64,000 bases of DNA, taken from contig JADJNY010000015.1 in NCBI GenBank assembly GCA_016714045.1, positions 434,001 to 498,000 on the forward strand. The letters run 5' to 3'. Shown piece after piece: positions 35,264-43,477 of this stretch. Below the pieces are notes generated by a model. It had not been told where the DNA came from and did not search any database. It worked only from the letters and a program-made list of their open reading frames with translations. The translations under genes were made by a program, and so were the position numbers. The stretch's first letter is position 1, and each line of letters starts with the position of its first letter. Source of the stretch: Planctomycetota bacterium (GTDB taxonomy: Bacteria; Planctomycetota; UBA1135; GCA-002686595).

Positions 35264-38095
35264 ATGCTCCGCCGCGCCCACACCACCCTCGCGTTCCTCG
35301 TCCGTGCCGCGCTCGCCTTCGTCGCAAGCACCGCGAGCGCGGCGCAGGCGCCGTCCGCCGCGCCCGACGTCGCCACCGCGCAACCCGCGCCGGCCGTCTT
35401 GGCGGGGCGCTTCCTCCTCGAGGGCGGCAAGCCCGCCGTCGGTGTCTCGATCGAGCTCACCGGCTACCCGCTGCGTCCGAAGCCCGGCGTCGGAAGCGAG
35501 GCTTGGCGCAGCCCGCTCGCGCGCACCGCGGACGACGGCCGCTTCGAGCTCGCGTTCGACGCGCCGCCGAGCCACCAGTTCACGCTCAACGTCCGCGTGC
35601 CGGGCCACGTCGGCGCGAGCTGGCGCTGGAACGCGCTGCGCGCGGGCGAGCGCGTCGAGCTCGGCGAGTTCGTGCTCCAGCGTGGCGGCGCGATCGGCGG
35701 ACGCATCGTCGACGCGGAAGGACGGCCGTTGCGCGAGAGCTGGACCGTGTACGCGGACCGCGTGCGCGCGACGTACGGCACGCGCGGCGAACCGCTGCGC
35801 GCGCAAGCGGCGTACGACCCGACCGAAGGCCGCTTCCTGCTCGAAGACCTCCCGCCGGGTCCGGTGCGCGTGCAGGCTTACTCGCGCATGGGCGGATGGC
35901 TCGAGGGCCCGACGCTCGACGTCACGGCCGACGAGATCGCCGAAGCGGACCTCGTCTACGCCGGGCCCGACAACACGAGGCGCATCGCCGTGCAGCTCTC
36001 GACGCAGCCCTTCTACGCGCTCGCGAACGAGATCGAGGCCGTCTTCCTCTCCGCACCCGGCGTCGAACCGCGTCCCGGTCGGCGCGACTCGCGCACGCCG
36101 GGCTGGATCGTCTTCGACGACCTGGAAGCGGGACCGTACACGATCGAGGTGCGCGACCCGCGCTTCCGTACGTGGAAGCGCGACGGCGTCGAGCCCGGCA
36201 CGCCGCTCGACGCGCGGCTCGTCGGCGCGGGCGCGCTCGTGCTCGACGTCCGCGACGCGACCACGAACGAGCCGGTGCGCGCGTACGGACTGCGCACGCG
36301 CTTCGAAGCGAGCCTCCTTCGCGGCAACACGATCGACCTCCTCCCCGCGGGCTCCAGCGCGCCGTCGAGCGGACGCCTCGGCGGCTTCGTGCCCGTGGCG
36401 CAGACGCTCGTCGTGACGGCGGAGGGCTACGCGCCCGCCGAGGTGCTCGTCGACACGTTCGACGCGCCGGCGACGGGCGCGAACGAACCGAGAACGGACG
36501 CGACGCCGCAGGGCGAGCTCGCGAGCGGGAGCGGAGGCTCGGAGCGCGCGAACGAATCGTCGGCGCGCGCGGGCGGCACGGCGAACAACGGGAGCGGCGC
36601 CACGGACAGCTCGAGCGGCGCCTCCGTCGGCGCGAACCGTGCCCAAGGGAACACGAACAGCGCCAACGACACAGCGGACACCGCAAGCTCCCCTTCGACG
36701 ACCTCGAGCGACGCGCCCAACACGCCTGCACGCATCGTCACGATCGCGCTCGGACGCGGCTTCACGATCGATGGCCGCCTCGTCGAGAGCGACGGGACGA
36801 CGCCGGTCGCGTTCGTCGAGGTCCACGTCGTCTCGCAACAAGACTCCGGCGGCATGACGTGGTCGCCGTGGAGCGATGCGCAGACGCGCAAGACGACGAG
36901 CGACGCGCGCGGCCGCTTCCGCTTCGACGCGCTCGCCGCGGGCGGCTACCGCGTGCGCGCCGTGCGCTCCCTGCTCGAGACCGCGCGCGCCGACGTCACG
37001 CTCGGCGGGCCGCCGCCTCCGACACCGGATGCGCCGGGCGCGCTGCCGACCTCCGCACCCGGAGCAACCCCGCCCATTCCGCGCGCGCTGCCGAGTCCCG
37101 CGCCTGGCGCGACGCCGCCCGTGCCCTCCACGGCCCCCGCTCCTTCCGGCACGAACGAACGGGAAGCGGGCGAGCTCGTCGTCGCGCTCCCGCCGCGCGG
37201 CACGCTGCGCGGGAGGATCCAGGTCGGCGACGAGCTCGACCTCACGGGCTCGCTCGTCTTCGCGGCCCCCGTGACGGACGGCAACGAGCTGCGCAACCGC
37301 TGGAACGCGCTCCAGTCGATGAACGAGCTCCCCGCTGGCTTCGAGGTCGCGAGCGACGGCGCGTTCACGCTCGAGCACCTCGCCGCGGGCGCGTGGCAGC
37401 TCGACCTCCTCTTGCCCGACGGCAAGGACGCGGGCAACGGCATCGTGCAGCCGCGCGCGCGTGTGCCGCTCGGAACCGTGGAGATCGCCGCCAACGCGCC
37501 CACCGAGCGCGAGTTCGACGTGCGCACGAGCGGCCCGGGCGGACTCGCGTTCGTCGTGACGGTCGACGGACGCGCGCTCGAGGGCGTGGAGCTCGCGCTC
37601 ACCGCGCGCGGCGCACCGTACCCGACGACCGTGCTGCGCACGAGCTCGGACGGCACGACGAGCTCGGGACCGCTGCTCCCCGGCGACTTCGGCGTGACGG
37701 TGAGCGTGCCCGGCAAGCGTTGGACGTGGACGGCGCCCGAGCGCCCGCAGGTGCGCCCTGGGAAGATCGCGGAGGCCGTGCTCGACCTGCGCATCGTCGA
37801 GGCGCCCCTCGCGCTCGTCGACGCGCGCACGCAAGTACCCATCGCGCACCGCCGCGTCACGCTGACGCAGATCGACGCGACGACGACTTCGCCCGCGGCG
37901 CGCGCGCGCACGGACGCGGAAGGGCGCGCGGCGGCGGAGCTCGTCCCCGGGCGCTACCGCCTGCAGTGCGAAGTCGAGCCCGCGCGCGAAGGCACAGAGC
38001 CGGGCGTGCGCTACGCGCCGCTCGAGTTCGACTGGACCTCGTCGGGCCCCGACCCGGCGCGGCTCGAGCTCGTCGACGCGGCGCAGCCGAAGTAG
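35264..38095 (+). CDS. Exported multi-domain carboxypeptidase-regulatory-like protein
   Basis: A 943-residue exported protein with a signal peptide (residues about 8-28, LAFLVRAALAFVASTASA). It then has repeated beta-sandwich modules with the carboxypeptidase-regulatory pattern (RTADDGRFELAFDAP; IGGRIVDAEGRPLRESWTVY; ARGRFRFDALAAGGYRVRAV; DGAFTLEHLAAGAWQLDLLL; RTDAEGRAAAELVPGRYRL). A Ser/Asn/Gly/Thr-rich low-complexity stretch at about residues 405-485 and a Pro/Ala-rich one at about 585-630 separate the modules. No catalytic domain is seen. It is probably an envelope or extracellular matrix component. GC content is very high and like that of its neighbours, unlike the smaller relative at 12282-14201. 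Confidence 0.7.
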   Translation: MLRRAHTTLAFLVRAALAFVASTASAAQAPSAAPDVATAQPAPAVLAGRFLLEGGKPAVGVSIELTGYPLRPKPGVGSEAWRSPLARTADDGRFELAFDAPPSHQFTLNVRVPGHVGASWRWNALRAGERVELGEFVLQRGGAIGGRIVDAEGRPLRESWTVYADRVRATYGTRGEPLRAQAAYDPTEGRFLLEDLPPGPVRVQAYSRMGGWLEGPTLDVTADEIAEADLVYAGPDNTRRIAVQLSTQPFYALANEIEAVFLSAPGVEPRPGRRDSRTPGWIVFDDLEAGPYTIEVRDPRFRTWKRDGVEPGTPLDARLVGAGALVLDVRDATTNEPVRAYGLRTRFEASLLRGNTIDLLPAGSSAPSSGRLGGFVPVAQTLVVTAEGYAPAEVLVDTFDAPATGANEPRTDATPQGELASGSGGSERANESSARAGGTANNGSGATDSSSGASVGANRAQGNTNSANDTADTASSPSTTSSDAPNTPARIVTIALGRGFTIDGRLVESDGTTPVAFVEVHVVSQQDSGGMTWSPWSDAQTRKTTSDARGRFRFDALAAGGYRVRAVRSLLETARADVTLGGPPPPTPDAPGALPTSAPGATPPIPRALPSPAPGATPPVPSTAPAPSGTNEREAGELVVALPPRGTLRGRIQVGDELDLTGSLVFAAPVTDGNELRNRWNALQSMNELPAGFEVASDGAFTLEHLAAGAWQLDLLLPDGKDAGNGIVQPRARVPLGTVEIAANAPTEREFDVRTSGPGGLAFVVTVDGRALEGVELALTARGAPYPTTVLRTSSDGTTSSGPLLPGDFGVTVSVPGKRWTWTAPERPQVRPGKIAEAVLDLRIVEAPLALVDARTQVPIAHRRVTLTQIDATTTSPAARARTDAEGRAAAELVPGRYRLQCEVEPAREGTEPGVRYAPLEFDWTSSGPDPARLELVDAAQPK

Positions 38096-38257
38096 CGCGC
38101 GCGCGGACGCCGAGCTGGACTTCGTCGACCCTCGTGACGAATCGCACTCGCACGCCGGCCGCCGCGCACGTGACGGACGTGCGCTGGAACCGGAACGCCG
38201 AGCACAGTAGCGTCGCGTCGTGCAGCCCGGCTCCCTACCGCGCGCCCCCGTCCGGCG

Positions 38258-39844
38258 ATGAAGCTCGAACCCGACACGCCCCAATCACCCTCGACCGACG
38301 CCACCGTCGAGCGCTCGGAGTTGGGTCCGCGCGTGCGTCCAAACGATCGACTCGTGTGGATAACGACCGCGATCGTTTCCGCGCTCGTTCTCGCGCTCTT
38401 GACGCGAGAAGCCTTCCGCACGGGGTTGTGGTGCGACGAATTGCTCGTTCTCCGCGCGATCGACCGAGGCCCTTTCGGCGGACTCGAGCTGCCGGGCTCC
38501 TCGCACCCGCCGCTCCTGCGCTGGCTCCTCGCCGGTGCGAGCTCGCGCTGGTCCGACGGTGCCCTCCGTACCGTGCCCGTGGCCTGTGCCGTTGGTACCG
38601 TGTTCGCGTGGAGCGCGCTCCTGCGCCGTCTCTTCGACGACCGCTGGCTCGTCGTCCTCGTGCTGCCGTCGCTCGTGTTCGGTGCCGCGTGGTTCGGCGT
38701 CGCATTCCAACTCCTCCCCTATGCACTGATCGCGCTGTTCGCGGTGCTGCATGCGTGGAGCTGGTTCCTGCTGCTCGAACGCCGGAACACCCTCGCCACG
38801 GCGATCTTCGTGGGAAGCACCTTGTTCGCCGCGTGGACGCACTTCTTCGGCCTTTCCATCGTCGTGGCGGACGTGCTCGTGTGGAGCGCCTTGGTCGCGT
38901 TGCGGGGCGCGCCGCGCGAACTCCTGCGGTGCGCCGCTCGCACGACAATGCTCACCTGGCTCGGCGTCCTGCCGCTCGTGCCGATCCTGTTGTTCTACGC
39001 GCGCACGGACGCTGCTTTTCCGCTCGATGTCCCCGTGGATGCACTCGCGCGTTTCGCGCTCGACTCGCGCGCACTGTTCGATGCGAGCACGTTGCACCGA
39101 CTCTCGGCGGGCAGCGCAGGCTGGATCCTGTTGTACGTCGTGTTCGCAATCCTCGCCGTCCACGCCTGGCGCCGACGGGCCGCGGGAGATGGCTCCGCCG
39201 TCGCGCGCGTGCTGGTGCTGCTCGGCGCGTGCTCCGCGGCGCTCCCGGCGTTGCAGGTCTACTCGCTCGTCACGGGCCACACGCTCTACGAGCGGTACGT
39301 ATCGTGGTCCGGCTGGTCGCACGTCGTCGCAATCGTGTTCGCGTGCACGCTCCTTCCCCGCGGTGCAGGCCGCTGGTGCGCACGAATCGTCGCGGTGGGC
39401 TCGCTCGCCGTCGGTCTAGCGCAGTTCGTTCGTGGTCGTGGGGCCGTGAACTACTCGACTCAGGATTGGAGTCCGGTCATCGACGAGCTCGTCCAGCGCC
39501 GACTCACTGGCGACGCGTTCTTCGTCCAGGACTTTGACTTGTGGCGGGACGACGCGAACTTCGACCGGCTCTGGTTCGAGCGCTACGGGCGAGCCTCACT
39601 GCCGATCGTGCACGGAGCCTGGCTTCGACGGAGCGAGGTCTACAGTCGGGGGCTCCAGCTCGACGGGCTCGATCCTGCGGTGAGGCGGGTCTTCGTGTTC
39701 TCGAGCCTCTTCGACGGACCGTGGCTCACGCGCATGCCTCGGAGCGGCGCGAACGGATGGCGACTGGCGGGAATGCGCGTCTTCGAGCACCAACTCGGGC
39801 TCGCCCTCTTCGTGCGCGACGCGGACGAAGCTCGGCCGCGTTGA
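38258..39844 (+). CDS. Multi-pass membrane glycosyltransferase-like protein
   Basis: A 528-residue protein with about ten hydrophobic helices. The first extracytoplasmic loop reads GLWCDELLVLRAIDR, followed by GSSHPPLLRWLL. The Asp-Glu pair and the HPPL motif match GT-C-fold enzymes (dolichyl-/undecaprenyl-phosphate mannose transferase, ArnT and PMT-like). A C-terminal soluble part follows (NYSTQDWSPVIDELVQRRLT; FFVQDFDLWRDDANFDRLWF). It likely transfers a sugar from a polyprenyl carrier to a lipid or protein on the outer face of the membrane; the acceptor is unknown. GC is slightly lower than in the flanking genes. Confidence 0.65.
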   Translation: MKLEPDTPQSPSTDATVERSELGPRVRPNDRLVWITTAIVSALVLALLTREAFRTGLWCDELLVLRAIDRGPFGGLELPGSSHPPLLRWLLAGASSRWSDGALRTVPVACAVGTVFAWSALLRRLFDDRWLVVLVLPSLVFGAAWFGVAFQLLPYALIALFAVLHAWSWFLLLERRNTLATAIFVGSTLFAAWTHFFGLSIVVADVLVWSALVALRGAPRELLRCAARTTMLTWLGVLPLVPILLFYARTDAAFPLDVPVDALARFALDSRALFDASTLHRLSAGSAGWILLYVVFAILAVHAWRRRAAGDGSAVARVLVLLGACSAALPALQVYSLVTGHTLYERYVSWSGWSHVVAIVFACTLLPRGAGRWCARIVAVGSLAVGLAQFVRGRGAVNYSTQDWSPVIDELVQRRLTGDAFFVQDFDLWRDDANFDRLWFERYGRASLPIVHGAWLRRSEVYSRGLQLDGLDPAVRRVFVFSSLFDGPWLTRMPRSGANGWRLAGMRVFEHQLGLALFVRDADEARPR

Positions 39845-40095
39845 GCTCGGGGCGGACGGCGTCGAGTCACGGCCCGTGGCAGCGAGGCCGGCGTTCCAGG
39901 CGGAACTTCTTTCCGGTCGGACGGGGTGCGCAGGCACGACCGGAGCGCTTTTCCGAGCGCGCGGTTCGTGCGCTACGGAAGGACCGTCTCGCCGGTCGAT
40001 GAGGTCGTGCTCCTCCACGCCCGCGTCCCCCCTCGCGGCGGTCGGCGTCGTCGCGCGCGTGGTCCTGAACTCCACCCGGCACCTCCGCTCCCCAC

Positions 40096-40866
40096 ATGGA
40101 CATCGCAACGCTCCTCGGCTACGCCCTGGGACTCGGCCTCATCACGTGGTCGATGGCCCACAACGGCATCGCCGGGCTCGCGCTCTTCGTGCACGGACCC
40201 GCGGCGGCGGTCGTATGTGGCGGTTCGTTCGCCGCGATCATGATTCACTTCCCGCTCTCGGACGTGAAGAACCTCTTCAAGATCATCTTGAAGAACTTCC
40301 TCAACAAGATCCCCGAGCCCACGGACGAGATCGACCGCATCATCGAGTACGCGAACCTCGCGCGCAAAGAGGGTCTGCTCGCGCTCGAAGGGAAGCTGAA
40401 GGACGTCAACGACCCCTTCTTCGCGAAGGGCATCCAGCTCGTCATCGACGGCTTCAGCGCGCAGACCGTGCGCGACATCCTCGAGCTCGAGGCGGAGGTC
40501 GAGAAGCAGCGTCACGCCATCGGCAAGAAGATGCTCGAACAGCTCGGCACGTTCGCGCCGGCCTTCGGGATGGTCGAGACGCTGATCGGTCTCGTGCAGA
40601 TGCTCTCGAACCTGTCCGACCCGTCGAAGATCGGCGCGGGCATGGCGGGCGCTCTGGTGGGCACGTTCTACGGCGCGTTCGTCGCGAACATGGTCATGCT
40701 CCCGATGGCGGGCAAGCTCGACATCCGCTCGAAGCAGGAGTACCAGATGCGCGAGCTCATGATCGAGGGCATCGTCGCCATCCAATCCGGCGAGAAGCCG
40801 CAGCTCATCAAGGAGAAGCTGAAGGGCTTCCTGCCGCCCTCCGTGCGGGCCAAGGTCGCGGCCTGA
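40096..40866 (+). CDS. motA: Flagellar motor stator protein MotA
   Basis: Proton- or sodium-conducting stator subunit that pushes on FliG. The 256-residue product follows the MotA/PomA layout: two N-terminal helices (IATLLGYALGLGLITWSMAH; FVHGPAAAVVCGGSFAAIMI), a cytoplasmic loop with charged residues (EYANLARKEGLLALEGKLKD), and helices 3 and 4 (FAPAFGMVETLIGLVQML; GALVGTFYGAFVANMVMLPM) followed by AGKLDIRSKQEYQMRELMIE. The size and short loop resemble the PomA type. It starts a four-gene operon with two motB-type genes and a fliL-like gene. Confidence 0.94.
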   Translation: MDIATLLGYALGLGLITWSMAHNGIAGLALFVHGPAAAVVCGGSFAAIMIHFPLSDVKNLFKIILKNFLNKIPEPTDEIDRIIEYANLARKEGLLALEGKLKDVNDPFFAKGIQLVIDGFSAQTVRDILELEAEVEKQRHAIGKKMLEQLGTFAPAFGMVETLIGLVQMLSNLSDPSKIGAGMAGALVGTFYGAFVANMVMLPMAGKLDIRSKQEYQMRELMIEGIVAIQSGEKPQLIKEKLKGFLPPSVRAKVAA

Positions 40867-40876
40867 GCGTGACGCC

Positions 40877-41596
40877 ATGGCCAAGAAGAAGCCGGAGGAA
40901 GTTGCGCACGGCGAGAGCTGGCTCGTCAGCTACTGCGACATGATCTCGCTGCTCGTCACGTTCTTCCTGATGATGATGACCTTCTCGACGAAGGACAAAC
41001 TCGACGTCAAGGAGGCCGGCATCGGGCTGCTCCGCGGCCGCGGCGGCGTCTGGCAGAACATGATGTCCCTGCCGCAACAGCACGAGGTCGACCCCAGCGT
41101 CGTCGACGCGCTCTCGCGCGACGTTGCAGCGCTCGGAAAGGCGCAGGGCGACGACCCCTCGTCGTCGGTGCAAGGAAAGCTCGACGGGCTCACGATCTCG
41201 TTCGACATGAGCTCGTCCTTCTCCCCCGGATCGGCGGAGGTCAACTCGACGCTCGAGAAGCACCTGAAGACGCTCGCGCAGGCGCTGCAGCGCTACACGC
41301 ACCTCGTCGTCGTCGAGGGCTTCACGGACGACCGGTTCCAACCCACGCCCGATTTCCCCACCGCGGAGGCGATGGGGATCGCGCGCGCCCGGAATGCGGC
41401 GCGCATCATGCTCGAGAAGAGCCTGCTCCCGCCCGATCTCGTGCAGATCGCGGGCATCGGCATGGCGCGCCCGCGCGCGTCGAACGACACGCCGTCGGGG
41501 CGCACGTCGAATCGCCGCATCGAGGTCCGCATCCTGGCGCTCGCGAAGCCCGAGGTCGCGTTCGGCGACAGCGGCCCACAGCCGAGGAACCGCTGA
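40877..41596 (+). CDS. motB: Flagellar stator protein MotB (first copy)
   Basis: A 239-residue protein with the MotB layout. A short Lys-rich cytoplasmic N-terminus leads to a single helix ESWLVSYCDMISLLVTFFLM carrying the ion-binding Asp, then a linker and a C-terminal OmpA-like peptidoglycan-binding domain (about residues 115-225; VVVEGFTDDRFQP, RARNAARIMLEKSLLPPDLV, RTSNRRIEVRIL). ATG lies 10 bases after the motA stop. The second motB-type gene begins 2 bases after its stop. Confidence 0.92.
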   Translation: MAKKKPEEVAHGESWLVSYCDMISLLVTFFLMMMTFSTKDKLDVKEAGIGLLRGRGGVWQNMMSLPQQHEVDPSVVDALSRDVAALGKAQGDDPSSSVQGKLDGLTISFDMSSSFSPGSAEVNSTLEKHLKTLAQALQRYTHLVVVEGFTDDRFQPTPDFPTAEAMGIARARNAARIMLEKSLLPPDLVQIAGIGMARPRASNDTPSGRTSNRRIEVRILALAKPEVAFGDSGPQPRNR

Positions 41597-41598
41597 CC

Positions 41599-42459
41599 GT
41601 GTCCGACGCCAAGCACGACGAGCACAAGGGCGGCCACGGCGGCGGAGGCCACGACGAGGCGCATGGTGGCGCTCACGGTGGTGCTCACGGTGGTGCGCAC
41701 GGTGGTGCGCACGGTGGAGAACACGCGGGCGAGCACGGCGGACACGACGCACACGGTGGCGGTCACGGCAAGCACCACGAGCACGAACACCCGCCCGGTG
41801 TCCCGCCGTGGCTGATCTCGTTCGGCGACATGATGACGCTGTTCCTCTGCTTCTTCATCGTGCTCGTGACGATGGCGCCCAAGCAGGACGCAGGCCTCGT
41901 CGCCGCCGGCCTCGGACCGTTCGTCGCCGCGCTCGAGAACAAGGGCAACGACGCCGCGCTCATGGGCGCGGAGACGCTCGCGAAGGTGAACACGTACCGC
42001 CAGCGCTTCGGCCTCGCCCCGATCACCGAGGACCAGCTCGTCGGCGCCGCCGAGATCGCCGAGGCGCGCGACATCGAGAAGCTCGTCAAGGCGAGCCTGA
42101 AACCCTACGCCGAGATGATGCACCCGCTCGTCGCGGAGTTCGAGACGGACTCCGCGGAGCTCACGGCGGGCTCGAAGCGCTACCTCGACCTCCTGGCCGA
42201 CACGTTTCGGCCGGGCTACCAGCAGATCCTCGTCCTGGAAGGCCACGCCGACGACGCGGGCGCAGCGTTCGCGCGCGACGACTCGTGGCTCGCCGCATCG
42301 CGTGCGCAGGCCGTCAAGGACTACCTCGTGAACGAGCACGGCTTCCTGCCGACGCGCGTCGAAGCGCGCGCCTGGGCCGTGCAAGTCCCGTCCATCAAGA
42401 CCAGCTCGCGCGGCGTCGACGCGCGACTCGTCCAACCCGTGATCGACCCGCAGAGCTGA
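41599..42459 (+). CDS. Second MotB-type protein with His/Gly-rich N-terminus
   Basis: A 286-residue protein directly after motB. The first ~68 residues are unusual: a His-Gly-Gly-Ala repeat (EAHGGAHGGAHGGAHGGAHG and further His pairs) coded by a 12-base tandem repeat, a likely metal-binding tail facing the cytoplasm. Then comes a MotB-like helix PPWLISFGDMMTLFLCFFIV with the ion-binding Asp. The C-terminal domain is OmpA-like but divergent (LVLEGHADDAGAAF, AASRAQAVKDYLVNEHG), lacking the final 'NRRVE'. The GTG start at 41599 is 2 bases after motB. Whether it pairs with MotA or MotB in one stator, or forms an alternative stator, is open. Confidence 0.85.
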   Translation: MSDAKHDEHKGGHGGGGHDEAHGGAHGGAHGGAHGGAHGGEHAGEHGGHDAHGGGHGKHHEHEHPPGVPPWLISFGDMMTLFLCFFIVLVTMAPKQDAGLVAAGLGPFVAALENKGNDAALMGAETLAKVNTYRQRFGLAPITEDQLVGAAEIAEARDIEKLVKASLKPYAEMMHPLVAEFETDSAELTAGSKRYLDLLADTFRPGYQQILVLEGHADDAGAAFARDDSWLAASRAQAVKDYLVNEHGFLPTRVEARAWAVQVPSIKTSSRGVDARLVQPVIDPQS

Positions 42460-42470
42460 GGAGGTCCACC

Positions 42471-43304
42471 ATGGCCGACGCGAAGAAGGAAGAACCGAAG
42501 AAGGACGACAAGAAGGCCGACGGCGCCGAGGGCGCGCCGAAGAAGAACAAGCTGCCGATGATGCTCGGCGGCGGAGCCGTCGCGATGATCGCGCTCGGCT
42601 GGATCTTCGCGACGATGGCCGTGCCGAAGAAGGAGCACGACGAGAAGCCGCACCTCGAAGGTCCGTTCGTCGCGCGCCTCTCGAAGACCGAGATCCAGGT
42701 CAACCTGACCGGCGAAGGCAGCAAGCGCTACCTCGTCATGATGCTCAACGGCGAGTACATGGCGTACGACGAGGCCTACGTGAACGGCCGCCTCGGCATC
42801 GGCGGCGGCGACGGTCACGGCGGAGCCCCGGCCGAGGATCCGCTCTACACGATCCAGCTCAAGAACGCGCTGCTCAGCCTCGCGAGCACGCGCACGCGCG
42901 AGCAGGTCACCGACCCCGTGCAGATCGAGAGCTTCCTCGAGGAGGCCCGCCGCCTCGTCGAGCCGGTGCTCTTCCCCGTCTACATCGGCGACTCGCACTC
43001 GCCGCACCACGCGGACTCGGTGTCGGGCCTCAAGCTCGGCGAATCGATGCACGAATCCGACATGCGCGGCCTCCTGCACGACCACGAGATCGACATCGAC
43101 CCGGTCAAGAAGCGCCTGCGGTTCGACGAGGGCGAAGCCGTCGACTACGAAGGCAAGGAGCGCGACCTCGAGCTCGTGAACGAAGACGGCCAGAAGGTCT
43201 GGGTCGACGTCACGGAGCTGAAGGACGACTTCGCCGGCAAGGTCGCGATTGGCGTGCCCGGCCGACTGCGGAAGATCTACCGCGAGTCGTTCCTCGTGCA
43301 GTGA
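42471..43304 (+). CDS. fliL: FliL-like stator-associated protein
   Basis: A 277-residue protein with a charged N-terminus (KKEEPKKDDKKADG), one membrane helix (about residues 26-46, LPMMLGGGAVAMIALGWIFA) and a periplasmic domain with RYLVMMLNGEY followed by LKNALLSLASTRTREQVTDP and IESFLEEARRLVEPVLFP. These fit the FliL core, which forms rings around MotB. An extra C-terminal segment (about residues 190-277) is not in typical FliL. GAGGAGGT precedes the ATG at 42471. The position at the end of motA-motB-motB supports the call; identity to FliL is weak. Confidence 0.65.
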   Translation: MADAKKEEPKKDDKKADGAEGAPKKNKLPMMLGGGAVAMIALGWIFATMAVPKKEHDEKPHLEGPFVARLSKTEIQVNLTGEGSKRYLVMMLNGEYMAYDEAYVNGRLGIGGGDGHGGAPAEDPLYTIQLKNALLSLASTRTREQVTDPVQIESFLEEARRLVEPVLFPVYIGDSHSPHHADSVSGLKLGESMHESDMRGLLHDHEIDIDPVKKRLRFDEGEAVDYEGKERDLELVNEDGQKVWVDVTELKDDFAGKVAIGVPGRLRKIYRESFLVQ

Positions 43305-43332
43305 CGCACCGGCGATCGAGCCCGTGACAGCG

Positions 43333-43356
43333 AACGAGCCGCGTGAGCGGCTCGTT
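43333..43356 (+). terminator. Hairpin after the stator operon
   Basis: AACGAGCCGC at 43333-43342 pairs with GCGGCTCGTT at 43347-43356 around the loop GTGA, 29 bases after the fliL-like stop. A second hairpin at 43438-43460 (GAGCAGAC/GTCTGCTC) lies nearer the convergent permease gene. Confidence 0.7.
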
Positions 43357-43437
43357 GCGTTCCGGAGGTCCCTCGGCGTCGAGCGCTCGAAGCGTTCAGG
43401 ACCACGCTGAGTCCAGACCACGCGCTCGGCTGCGCGC

Positions 43438-43460
43438 GAGCAGACGTCCTCGGTCTGCTC
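43438..43460 (-). terminator. Hairpin after the ABC permease gene
   Basis: GAGCAGAC at 43438-43445 pairs with GTCTGCTC at 43453-43460 across a 7-base loop, 18 bases beyond the permease stop on the minus strand. Confidence 0.45.
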
Positions 43461-43477
43461 GGTCCTCCTCGCGCGCC

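Noticed and set aside
33581..39537. Very long open frames on both strands (over 1500 codons) across hemN, the repeat protein and the glycosyltransferase
   Set aside because: Frames are Arg/Ala-rich shadows created by codon bias; the real genes in this stretch have clear motifs and starts.
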